A DNA stretch of 64,000 nucleotides, from the NCBI GenBank assembly GCA_021324465.1, contig JAJPJB010000003.1:1-64000 (forward strand), given 5' to 3'. This stretch comes from Hyphomicrobiaceae bacterium (GTDB lineage: Bacteria > Pseudomonadota > Alphaproteobacteria > Rhizobiales > Xanthobacteraceae). Below the pieces are notes generated by a model. The model saw only the letters and a program-made list of their open reading frames with translations. It was not told where the DNA came from and made no database searches. The position numbers and the translations under genes are program-made. Of the stretch, positions 1-6,784 are shown one piece after another (the stretch's first letter is position 1; every line of letters starts with the position of its first letter).

Positions 1-829
1 AGCCGGTCTTGATGCCGTCCACCCCCTCGACCGCGCCCAGCAGGTGATTGTGATTGCGCATCGCCTCGCCGTGATAGACGAAGGTCTCAGTCTGGAAATA
101 TTTGTAATAGCGCGGGAAGCGATCCTGGATGGCACGGCCAAGCAGCGCCTGGTCACGCGCGGTAGTGACCTGGTCGTCGTCGGGCAGGCCGGACGCATTG
201 ACATAGCTGGTCCGTGTCATGCCAAGCGCATGCGCCTTCTGCGTCATCATCTTGGCGAAGCTCTCTTCGTCGCCGCCGAGATTCTCGGCAACCGCCACTG
301 CTGCGTCATTGGCCGATTTGGTGACAATGCCCTTGATGGCTTCTTCGACAGTGATGGTCGAGCCAGGCTTCAGTTCGAGCTTGGTCGGCGCCTGTTCCGC
401 GGCATGCTCGGAGACCTTGAGCGGCGTATCTAGCCGGATCTTGCCGGCCTCCAGACGCTCGAACAGAAGATAGAGCGTCATGACTTTCGTCAGTGAGGCG
501 GGATGGCGTAGCGCGTCAGGGTTCGAGGCTTGCAGGACGGCACCGCTATTGCCGTCAATCACGATCGAGGAACCGGGCGGCGCATATTCCTCGTCATGCG
601 CGTGGTGCCGACGGCCATGCCCGGCATGATGCACGCGCGTCGCATGCACATAATGAACATGGGGGCGACGGTGATGGCGTGCGTCGGCGGCATCGCTCGA
701 AATGGTGAGTGCCGCGGCCGTCGCGGTAAGCCCCAAAATGCTGCAGCGAATGACACTATAACGAAGACCAGCGTAACCCGGCTCACGGCTACTAGAACCG
801 TGGCCGGCTTCGACATCCAGCCTTGCCAT
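1..829 (-). CDS. D-alanyl-D-alanine carboxypeptidase (S11 family), 3' end missing
   Basis: Periplasmic penicillin-binding protein that trims the terminal D-Ala from peptidoglycan stem peptides. On the minus strand the frame opens at ATG 829 and runs off the left edge (276 residues visible). An uncleaved signal-type hydrophobic stretch (about residues 28-46) is followed by an unusual His-rich linker (about 51-78), then the catalytic domain. All three active-site motifs are visible: SLTK (Ser112, Lys115), SAN (172-174) and KTG at the very edge (274-276). The C-terminal part lies outside the window. The start is the first ATG giving a signal peptide; the N-region before the hydrophobic core is long, so a later start is possible. 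The family call is firm; the exact paralogue (dacA/dacC/dacF) is not. Confidence 0.88.
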   Translation of the reverse strand, partial: MARLDVEAGHGSSSREPGYAGLRYSVIRCSILGLTATAAALTISSDAADARHHRRPHVHYVHATRVHHAGHGRRHHAHDEEYAPPGSSIVIDGNSGAVLQASNPDALRHPASLTKVMTLYLLFERLEAGKIRLDTPLKVSEHAAEQAPTKLELKPGSTITVEEAIKGIVTKSANDAAVAVAENLGGDEESFAKMMTQKAHALGMTRTSYVNASGLPDDDQVTTARDQALLGRAIQDRFPRYYKYFQTETFVYHGEAMRNHNHLLGAVEGVDGIKTG

Positions 830-987
830 TCCGCACCCCGTCCCTACGCCCCCGGCTCCGTCAAAGAAGCAGCCCCGGCTGCCCCGTCAGGATTGGCTTC
901 CCGAATCACGCGTCACCCGGGCAACACGATCAAGCAGCTTAGGCTTGCCCTCTTGCAGAAAGGTTAAGTCTGCCTTGCGCGGGCCGA

Positions 988-1031
988 TTGTGCATTGCAA
1001 TGTTGCCCGTTGCAGTTTTTTGTGCACTGCG
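988..1031. promoter_or_regulatory. TGC-rich cluster, candidate PhaR operator
   Basis: The stretch holds a dense set of TGCA/TTGC elements: TGCATTGCA (991-999), TTGCCCGTTGCA (about 1002-1013) and GTGCACTGC (1022-1030). They overlap the predicted phasin promoter. PhaR, the repressor of phasin genes in PHA-making bacteria, is known to bind TGC-rich sequence. The operator role is inferred; no phaR gene lies in the window. Confidence 0.35.
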
Positions 1032-1038
1032 ATATCCT
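1010..1038 (+). promoter_or_regulatory. Predicted housekeeping-sigma promoter of the phasin gene
   Basis: TTGCAG at 1010-1015 and TATCCT at 1033-1038 are separated by exactly 17 bases, about 148 bases upstream of the phasin ATG. The rest of the 356-base gap (830-1185) between the divergent carboxypeptidase and phasin genes holds no supported coding frame. Confidence 0.5.
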
Positions 1039-1185
1039 ATCATCAGCGCGGCAAAAGGCCTTTTCAAGGCAAAGCAAGGTTTCGAACAGTCATGCCGAAC
1101 CCTCATGCCAGATGACGGTTGATTGGGATAGGCAGCGTTATTCAAGCGCCGCGCCGTCTATGCAGCACAGCCCAAGGGGATAATC

Positions 1186-1509
1186 ATGGCACCGGAAGAC
1201 ATGCAGAAGTTAGGGAAAGAAGGCATGGAAATGGCGATGTCGTCGCTCGGCGCCTGGACCAAAAGCGCCCAGGCCATTGCAGCCGAAGTTGTTGATTACT
1301 CGAAGAAGTCGGTGGAAGACTCTGCCGCCGCCTGGGAAAAGCTTCTCGGCGCAAAAACGCTGGAAAAAGCCATGGAAGTGCAGACCGACTACCTGAAATC
1401 CTCGTACGAGGATTTCGTCACGGAGGCGACCAAGCTTGGCGAGCTCTATGTCGATCTCGCCAAGGAGACCTATAAGCCGTTTGAAGGCGCGCTTGCTAAA
1501 ATGAAGTGA
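1186..1509 (+). CDS. Phasin family protein (polyhydroxyalkanoate granule-associated)
   Basis: Small amphipathic helical protein that coats polyhydroxyalkanoate granules and stabilises their surface. The 107-residue product is almost wholly helical, with regularly spaced Ala/Leu/Val and many charged residues, no signal peptide and no Cys, as in the Phasin_2 family; near its centre it has the phrase AAWEKLLGAKTLEKAMEVQ. AAGGGGA at 1174-1180 sits well for ATG 1186. It is preceded by its own promoter and a TGC-rich cluster and followed by an opposing small gene, so it is probably monocistronic. No other PHA genes are in the window. Confidence 0.85.
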   Translation: MAPEDMQKLGKEGMEMAMSSLGAWTKSAQAIAAEVVDYSKKSVEDSAAAWEKLLGAKTLEKAMEVQTDYLKSSYEDFVTEATKLGELYVDLAKETYKPFEGALAKMK

Positions 1510-1628
1510 GGGCTGGGCGGCTGGCCGCAACGCTTAGGGACGGGCTCTCGACACCCAGCGCACGGTGCCCAAGCTTTCGGCACGCGAACGCATGGCGTCC
1601 GAGCTTATGGCGCGCCATAACCAGCGCG

Positions 1629-1826
1629 CTATGGCTTGGGCAGGGCCGCTTCGATCGCAGCCGTCAGCCGGGCCAGCAATTGCTCTATGCGTCCGACACG
1701 AAACGCAATGTGCTCGAGTGCATAGGCGGCGCGTTTGTCGGCGGATGGCATGCTCGTGGCATCGTAATCCGGAACGAAATCCTGCTCCAGCTCGCGCAAC
1801 AGCCTGGCGCGCCGCGGGTCCACCAT
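1629..1826 (-). CDS. Conserved-looking small hypothetical protein (65 aa)
   Basis: Function unknown. The charged soluble protein has an Arg/Glu-rich N-terminus (MVDPRRARLLRELEQ), an aspartate-rich middle, and a predicted C-terminal amphipathic helix with a heptad-like pattern (about residues 38-62). Gene reality is supported by a very strong Shine-Dalgarno sequence, AGGAGGAG just before ATG 1826. It lies opposite the phasin gene. No motif or signal peptide is visible, and no partner is suggested by context. Confidence 0.6.
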   Translation of the reverse strand: MVDPRRARLLRELEQDFVPDYDATSMPSADKRAAYALEHIAFRVGRIEQLLARLTAAIEAALPKP

Positions 1827-2219
1827 GGATCTCCTCCTGCCGCGCCACGCCGGCCCGTGCTGGCGCGATAGACGGCATAATCAATAGCCGAGTCGGACGT
1901 AAGCGCCAATCGATTACCGCCGTCGGCGGCGCATGGCGCCTGCGGCGGGCCCTTGTCTCAGCCGCCATTCGTCATATCTGACGCATTCGTCAGCGCGACG
2001 TGGTGCCATCCCCTAAGCGCGAATGTGACACGAAAGACGTGCGGCAGCGTGTTGTCGAGCCGGGTCGCCGTTGCTCTCTCGATCTGGCGCGCAAATCGCG
2101 CTACCTTGTCCAAGCGCCGGGAATCCGAGGATGAGAGGCGTCGTGGGCCGCCAGGAGCCGTGAACTGAAGTTCGGGACCTAAGTTACGGAAGTGGACGGA
2201 TCGATACCGTTGCGAACCA
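1827..2219. other. Intergenic region upstream of clpS, no gene seen
   Basis: This 393-base gap lies between the divergent 65-aa gene and clpS. It should carry the clpS promoter, but I find no convincing -35/-10 pair. CATTCGTCA occurs twice (1967-1975 and 1984-1992) with a 17-base period, the only structure I noticed. Open frames here have no plausible start or family resemblance. Confidence 0.5.
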
Positions 2220-2594
2220 ATGCCGCCGATTGAAGTTACTCTAGCTGGGATACCGGCCCGCCTCGCTGACGACGACCGCAAGCGCAAAGGCGAAAGTGGA
2301 CCTGGGACCGCCGTCATCACCAGGACGCGACCGCAGACCAAGCGGCCGAACCTTTATCGTGTTTTGCTTTTGAACGACGACTACACGCCGATGGAGTTCG
2401 TGGTTCATGTCCTGGAGCGCTTCTTCAACAAGGATCACGAGACGGCGCATCGCATCATGATGCACGTGCATCAGCATGGAATTGGCGAATGCGGCATCTT
2501 CACGTACGAGGTCGCGGAAACAAAAGTGACGCAGGTTATGGACTTTGCCCGCAAACATCAGCATCCTTTGCAGTGCATAATGGAGAAGAAGTGA
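2220..2594 (+). CDS. clpS: ATP-dependent Clp protease adaptor protein ClpS
   Basis: Adaptor that binds proteins with Leu, Phe, Tyr or Trp at the N-terminus and delivers them to ClpAP (N-degron pathway). The 124-residue product has a variable charged N-tail (about 1-40) and the ClpS core, including [18 protein letters not shown], which carries the substrate-pocket Asn-Asp-Asp and Met, and later the conserved HxHxxGxGxCG(I/V)FTYEVAETK stretch. It stands 41 bases upstream of clpA, the usual arrangement. ATG 2220 has a poor ribosome site and the N-tail is longer than average, so the true start may differ, but no other ATG precedes the core. Confidence 0.93.
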   Translation: MPPIEVTLAGIPARLADDDRKRKGESGPGTAVITRTRPQTKRPNLYRVLLLNDDYTPMEFVVHVLERFFNKDHETAHRIMMHVHQHGIGECGIFTYEVAETKVTQVMDFARKHQHPLQCIMEKK

Positions 2595-2635
2595 TTCCGG
2601 GGGGCCACCCAATACAAATGATGGGAAATTGACGA

Positions 2636-4750
2636 ATGCCCACGTTCTCGCGCAGCCTTGAACAGTCGCTCCATCGGGCGCTGGCGCTCGCCAATGAGCG
2701 TCACCACGAATACGCGACGCTGGAGCATCTGCTGCTGGCGCTGATCGAAGATCAAGACGCCGCGGCGGTGATGCGGGCGTGCAACGTGGATTTGGAAAAG
2801 CTGCGCCGCAGCTTGATCGCCTATCTGGAATCCGAGCTCGACAATCTGGTCACCGACGGCGCGGACGACTCCAAGCCCACGGCCGGCTTTCAGCGCGTGA
2901 TCCAGCGCGCCGTGATTCACGTGCAGTCATCGGGCCGCGAAGAAGTCACCGGCGCCAATGTGCTGGTCGCGATCTTCGCCGAGCGCGAGAGCCACGCCGC
3001 CTATTTCCTGCAAGAGCAGGACATGACCCGTTACGACGCCGTGAACTATATCAGCCACGGCATCGCCAAACGGCCCGGCATGTCGGAAGCGCGTCCGGTG
3101 CGCGGCGCCGACGAGGAAAGCGACAGCAAATCCGGCGACGAGCAGAAGAAGAAGGGCGACGCGCTCGACGCCTATTGCGTCAATCTCAACAAAAAGGCGC
3201 GCGAGGGCAAGATCGATCCGCTGATCGGCCGCGAATCCGAGATCAATCGCACCATCCAGGTGCTATGCCGCCGCCAGAAGAACAATCCGCTCTTTGTCGG
3301 CGAAGCCGGTGTGGGCAAGACCGCGATCGCCGAAGGGCTTGCTCGGCGCATCGTGCATGGCGAAGTGCCGGACGTGCTGCGCAATGCCACCGTCTTCGCG
3401 CTCGACATGGGCACGCTGCTCGCCGGCACGCGCTATCGCGGCGATTTTGAAGAGCGGCTCAAGCAGGTCATCAAGGAGCTCGAGGCGTATCCGGGCGCGA
3501 TCTTGTTCATCGACGAGATTCACACCGTGATCGGCGCCGGCGCCACCTCCGGCGGCGCGATGGATGCATCGAACCTCCTCAAGCCGGCGCTCGCCTCGGG
3601 CACCGTGCGCTGCATCGGCTCGACCACCTACAAGGAATACCGGCAGTATTTCGAGAAGGATCGCGCGCTGGTGCGCCGGTTTCAGAAGATCGACGTCAAC
3701 GAGCCGACCATCCCGGATGCGATCGAAATCCTCAAGGGGCTGAAGCCCTATTTCGAGGATTATCACAAGCTTAAATATACCAATGACGCGATCAAGGCGG
3801 CGGTCGAACTGTCGTCGCGCTACATCCATGACCGTAAGCTGCCCGACAAGGCAATCGACGTTATCGACGAATCGGGCGCGGCGCAGATGCTGCTGCCGGA
3901 GAGCAAGCGCAAGCGCACGATCGGACTCAAGGAGATCGAGACTACGATCGCGACCATGGCGCGCATCCCGCCGAAGGCGGTGTCGAAGGACGACGCCGAA
4001 GTGCTGCGCAATCTTGAAGAGACGCTCAAGCGCGTGGTCTATGGCCAGGACAAGGCGATCGAAGCGCTCGCCGCCTCGATCAAGCTCGCTCGCGCCGGCT
4101 TGCGTGAGCCGGAAAAGCCGATCGGCTGCTACCTGTTCTCGGGTCCGACCGGCGTCGGCAAAACCGAAGTGGCCAAACAGCTCGCCGCCACCATGGGTGT
4201 CGAGTTGATCCGCTTCGACATGTCGGAGTATATGGAGCGCCACACCATTTCGCGGCTGATCGGCGCGCCGCCCGGCTATGTCGGCTTCGATCAGGGCGGT
4301 CTGCTCACCGACAGCATCGATCAGCATCCGCATAGCGTGCTCCTGCTCGACGAGATCGAGAAGGCGCATCCGGATCTGTTCAACGTGCTGCTGCAGATCA
4401 TGGACCATGGCAAGCTCACCGATCACAACGGCAAGCAGGTCGACTTCCGCAACGTGATCCTGATCATGACCACCAATGCCGGCGCCGCGGATATGGCCAA
4501 GGCCGCCTTCGGCTTCACCCGCAGCAAGCGCGAGGGCGAAGACATGGAGGCGATCACACGGCTGTTCGCGCCGGAATTCCGCAACCGGCTCGACGCGATC
4601 ATCACCTTCGCGCATCTCTCGCCGGAGATCATCAAGATGGTGGTCGAGAAGTTCGTGCTGCAGCTCGAGGCGCAGCTCGCCGATCGTGACGTCACCATCG
4701 AGCTCACCGACGAAGCTACCAAATGGCTGATCGCCAATGGCTATGACTAG
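2636..4750 (+). CDS. clpA: ClpA, ATPase subunit of ClpAP, interrupted by an in-frame TAG
   Basis: AAA+ unfoldase that feeds substrates to ClpP. In order: the Clp N-domain (about 1-140), the first AAA+ domain with Walker A GEAGVGKT and Walker [10 protein letters not shown], and the second with [10 protein letters not shown] and [14 protein letters not shown]-containing loop (AFGFTRSK) occupies the place of the ClpP-docking IGL/IGF loop. The frame stops at TAG 4748-4750 after ...NGYD, immediately before the near-invariant MGARPMARVIQ segment, which continues in the same frame to 5086. A 704-residue product would lack the D2 sensor-2 arginine and small subdomain and should be inactive. Read through, the gene is 816 residues, about normal. 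Its neighbour is the adaptor gene clpS. Confidence 0.9.
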   Translation: MPTFSRSLEQSLHRALALANERHHEYATLEHLLLALIEDQDAAAVMRACNVDLEKLRRSLIAYLESELDNLVTDGADDSKPTAGFQRVIQRAVIHVQSSGREEVTGANVLVAIFAERESHAAYFLQEQDMTRYDAVNYISHGIAKRPGMSEARPVRGADEESDSKSGDEQKKKGDALDAYCVNLNKKAREGKIDPLIGRESEINRTIQVLCRRQKNNPLFVGEAGVGKTAIAEGLARRIVHGEVPDVLRNATVFALDMGTLLAGTRYRGDFEERLKQVIKELEAYPGAILFIDEIHTVIGAGATSGGAMDASNLLKPALASGTVRCIGSTTYKEYRQYFEKDRALVRRFQKIDVNEPTIPDAIEILKGLKPYFEDYHKLKYTNDAIKAAVELSSRYIHDRKLPDKAIDVIDESGAAQMLLPESKRKRTIGLKEIETTIATMARIPPKAVSKDDAEVLRNLEETLKRVVYGQDKAIEALAASIKLARAGLREPEKPIGCYLFSGPTGVGKTEVAKQLAATMGVELIRFDMSEYMERHTISRLIGAPPGYVGFDQGGLLTDSIDQHPHSVLLLDEIEKAHPDLFNVLLQIMDHGKLTDHNGKQVDFRNVILIMTTNAGAADMAKAAFGFTRSKREGEDMEAITRLFAPEFRNRLDAIITFAHLSPEIIKMVVEKFVLQLEAQLADRDVTIELTDEATKWLIANGYD

Positions 4751-5086
4751 CTGATGGGCGCCCGCCCGATGGCGCGGGTGATCCAGGAGCACATCAAGAA
4801 GGCGCTGGCCGACGAGGTCCTCTTCGGCAAGCTCAAATCGGGCGGTCATGTCCGCGTCATCGTCATCACCGACGAGTTCGGAAACAGCAAGCTCGGCTTC
4901 GACTATCCAGACGGCCCAGTGAAGCCGAGGGCCGAGAAGCTGCCCGAGCCGCGCCGTGCCAAGGCAAAGCGTCGCTCCCCGCCGCGGCGAAAGCCGCCGG
5001 GCACCGGCGGCACCGGCGGCCCGGGTGGCGACGACACACCGCCGCGCCGTGGCACCGTGCCGAAGGTGCCGCTGGTCAAGGTCTAA
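4751..5086 (+). pseudogene. clpA: Downstream in-frame remainder of clpA
   Basis: Continuation of the clpA frame after the TAG at 4748-4750. It encodes the sensor-2/small-domain segment of D2 (LMGARPMARVIQEHIKKAL, ADEVLFGKL) and a basic, Pro/Gly-rich tail from about 4920 on. It has no start or ribosome site of its own that looks used; an ATG at 4754 is the Met of the family motif. It is either the 3' part of a nonsense-mutated gene or evidence of a base error at 4748. Confidence 0.85.
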
Positions 5087-5109
5087 AGCTTCGTGGGTCA
5101 AACAAGCGA

Positions 5110-5137
5110 GCAAGGGAAGGCGAGAGCCTTCCCTTGC
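5110..5137 (+). terminator. clpA: Strong hairpin after clpA
   Basis: A perfect 12-bp inverted repeat (5110-5121 with 5126-5137) encloses a GAGA tetraloop 24 bases after the clpA frame ends. It is followed by GTGGTTTTGC, a weak T tract. Position and strength fit the clpSA terminator. Confidence 0.7.
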
Positions 5138-5251
5138 GTGGTTTTGCGTGATGAGGCTCGGCCGGCCGCGTTCGGCCTAAAAGAACAAGCTCCCCATGCG
5201 GGGCCTCTTGCCGGCCGCGGCCGGTGCCTTAAGCGAATAGGAATCGTCAAA

Positions 5252-5334
5252 GGAGGCCGGGGGAGCGACCCCCGGCTCCTCCGCCTAACAATGGACAGGT
5301 TACTTGACCGCACATGTGGGGAGCGACCCCGTGC
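5252..5334. repeat. Two GC hairpins sharing a GGGGAGCGACCCC core
   Basis: The first hairpin (5252-5282) pairs CCGGGGG with CCCCCGG around an AGCGA loop and extends by five more pairs past a 2-base bulge. The second (5310-5334) pairs GGGG with CCCC around the same AGCGA loop, plus GCAC/GTGC. The 13-base core is identical at 5260-5272 and 5318-5330. They lie in the 417-base gap between the convergent clpA and MFS genes (5087-5503), which has no supported gene. They may act as back-up terminators or be a short dispersed repeat. Confidence 0.5.
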
Positions 5335-5503
5335 ATCAAGGCTCATCCGTGTCCCAGGGTTAGACTTACCCGACAATGAAGTGGGCACTTTAAAGTTTCA
5401 CCCGAAATGCGGCGCCTTGGGGGCAAATGAACGGCCGCTCGCACGCGCGCCATCTCAGCCGATCGAGCGCTCGGCCGTCTTGCAGCGCGTTGGTGGCGCG
5501 ATC

Positions 5504-6739
5504 TCATTTCGTATCTCGGTGCCGTTTGAGTTCGCCGGCAAACCACACTGCCAGTATCGGCAGCGCAATTGCCGCGCCGACAAACAAAGGCGCAGCACCC
5601 AAATGGTCGATGACCGGTGCGCCGGCGGCGACCCCTGCGGTCTGTCCGACGTAGAGTGCGGAGGAGAACAAGGCGACCGCCGTGCCGCGTGCTTGCGGCG
5701 TCATCTGAGTCGCATTGGTCTGCAGCGTGTTGTGCAACATGTAGAAGCCGAGACCAATTCCGGTCATGGCAAGCGGCGCAAGCCACCACAGGGAACCGAG
5801 GCCGATTTCGATATAGGCGGCCATCAGGATGAACGCGCCGCCGATGGCAAGACCGGCCTGGCCGAGCCGGCGCACGAGAATCTTGACCAAGGCCGCATAG
5901 ATCAGACCGCCGATTCCGAAGCAGGCAACGATGATGCCGACGAGGGTGTAGCTCAGGCCGAAGCGCAGCCGCAGCTGGGCACCGATATAAGCGAGCGCGC
6001 CCCAGGCCAGCGCGCCCTCAAGGAACGCCGCGGCAATGACAATGCGCGCGAAGGGGTTCGACAGCACTGCGCCGTAATCGGCAACAAAGCCACGGCCGCG
6101 GCCGTCGCCATGTCGGCTCCTTACGCGCGTTTGCGGGTTGGCCGCGAGCTCAAAAACAAGACCCGCTGACGCGAGCGCAAACATCCCGGCGAGTACAAAG
6201 AAGACATTGCGCCAACCCAAAAAATCACCGAGCACGCCGCCTGCGGCCTGACCGAACAGCTGCCCGAGAATCTGTCCCGACAGATAGCGCGCCAGTATGG
6301 GCTGCAGCCGCTCCGGCGGCGTGACGTCGCCGACATAGGCCATCGAGATCGGGATCACCCAGCCGGCCGCTGCGCCGGTGGCGAGCCGCGCCAAGGCGAG
6401 CTGTGGCAGCGTCGAAACCATGCCGCAGAGCGCCACCAGAACGGCGCCGACCGCGCAGGTGAGCGCAACGGTGCGGTATTTGCCGAAACGGTCGCCAACC
6501 GGACCGATGATGAGCTGGATAGAACCGTGTGTCACCGCGTAAGCGGTGACCACCATGGCCGCCGCGCCGACCGTGGTATGCAGGTCGGCGGCGACCTGCG
6601 GCAACAGCGAATCCATCACCCGGACCTGGGCCTGGCTCGCGAAGCCGGCGACCGCGAGCAGGACGATGGAACGCGTCGGCGTCTGCCGTGCCGGCGCTGG
6701 CGTTGGTGAATAGAGCACGTCGATGGCGTTGGTTGACAC
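5504..6739 (-). CDS. MFS transporter, substrate unknown
   Basis: Major facilitator superfamily carrier of 411 residues with about 12 hydrophobic segments. The loop between segments 2 and 3 carries the family motif A as GPVGDRFGKYR, and a related motif recurs in the second half. The first segments (LLAVAGFASQAQVRVMDSLLP) resemble drug/sugar efflux carriers of the AraJ/YnfM type, but substrate cannot be read from sequence. The gene is divergent from valS with only a 45-base gap and faces clpA across a hairpin-rich region. The GTG/ATG choice at the N-terminus is not critical; ATG 6739 gives a 20-residue cytoplasmic tail. Confidence 0.82.
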   Translation of the reverse strand: MSTNAIDVLYSPTPAPARQTPTRSIVLLAVAGFASQAQVRVMDSLLPQVAADLHTTVGAAAMVVTAYAVTHGSIQLIIGPVGDRFGKYRTVALTCAVGAVLVALCGMVSTLPQLALARLATGAAAGWVIPISMAYVGDVTPPERLQPILARYLSGQILGQLFGQAAGGVLGDFLGWRNVFFVLAGMFALASAGLVFELAANPQTRVRSRHGDGRGRGFVADYGAVLSNPFARIVIAAAFLEGALAWGALAYIGAQLRLRFGLSYTLVGIIVACFGIGGLIYAALVKILVRRLGQAGLAIGGAFILMAAYIEIGLGSLWWLAPLAMTGIGLGFYMLHNTLQTNATQMTPQARGTAVALFSSALYVGQTAGVAAGAPVIDHLGAAPLFVGAAIALPILAVWFAGELKRHRDTK

Positions 6740-6784
6740 TCAAGGCGGAGCGGGCTTTCTAACCCGCACAAAAGCGAAGCGACA

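Noticed and set aside
3263-5113. A 616-codon open frame on the minus strand across clpA
   Set aside because: It is antisense to a well-conserved gene and arises from codon bias in GC-rich DNA; it has no family resemblance or start signal.
5290-5410. Sequence resembling an insertion-sequence end after clpA
   Set aside because: No terminal inverted repeat, target duplication or transposase remnant could be identified; kept only as a remark.
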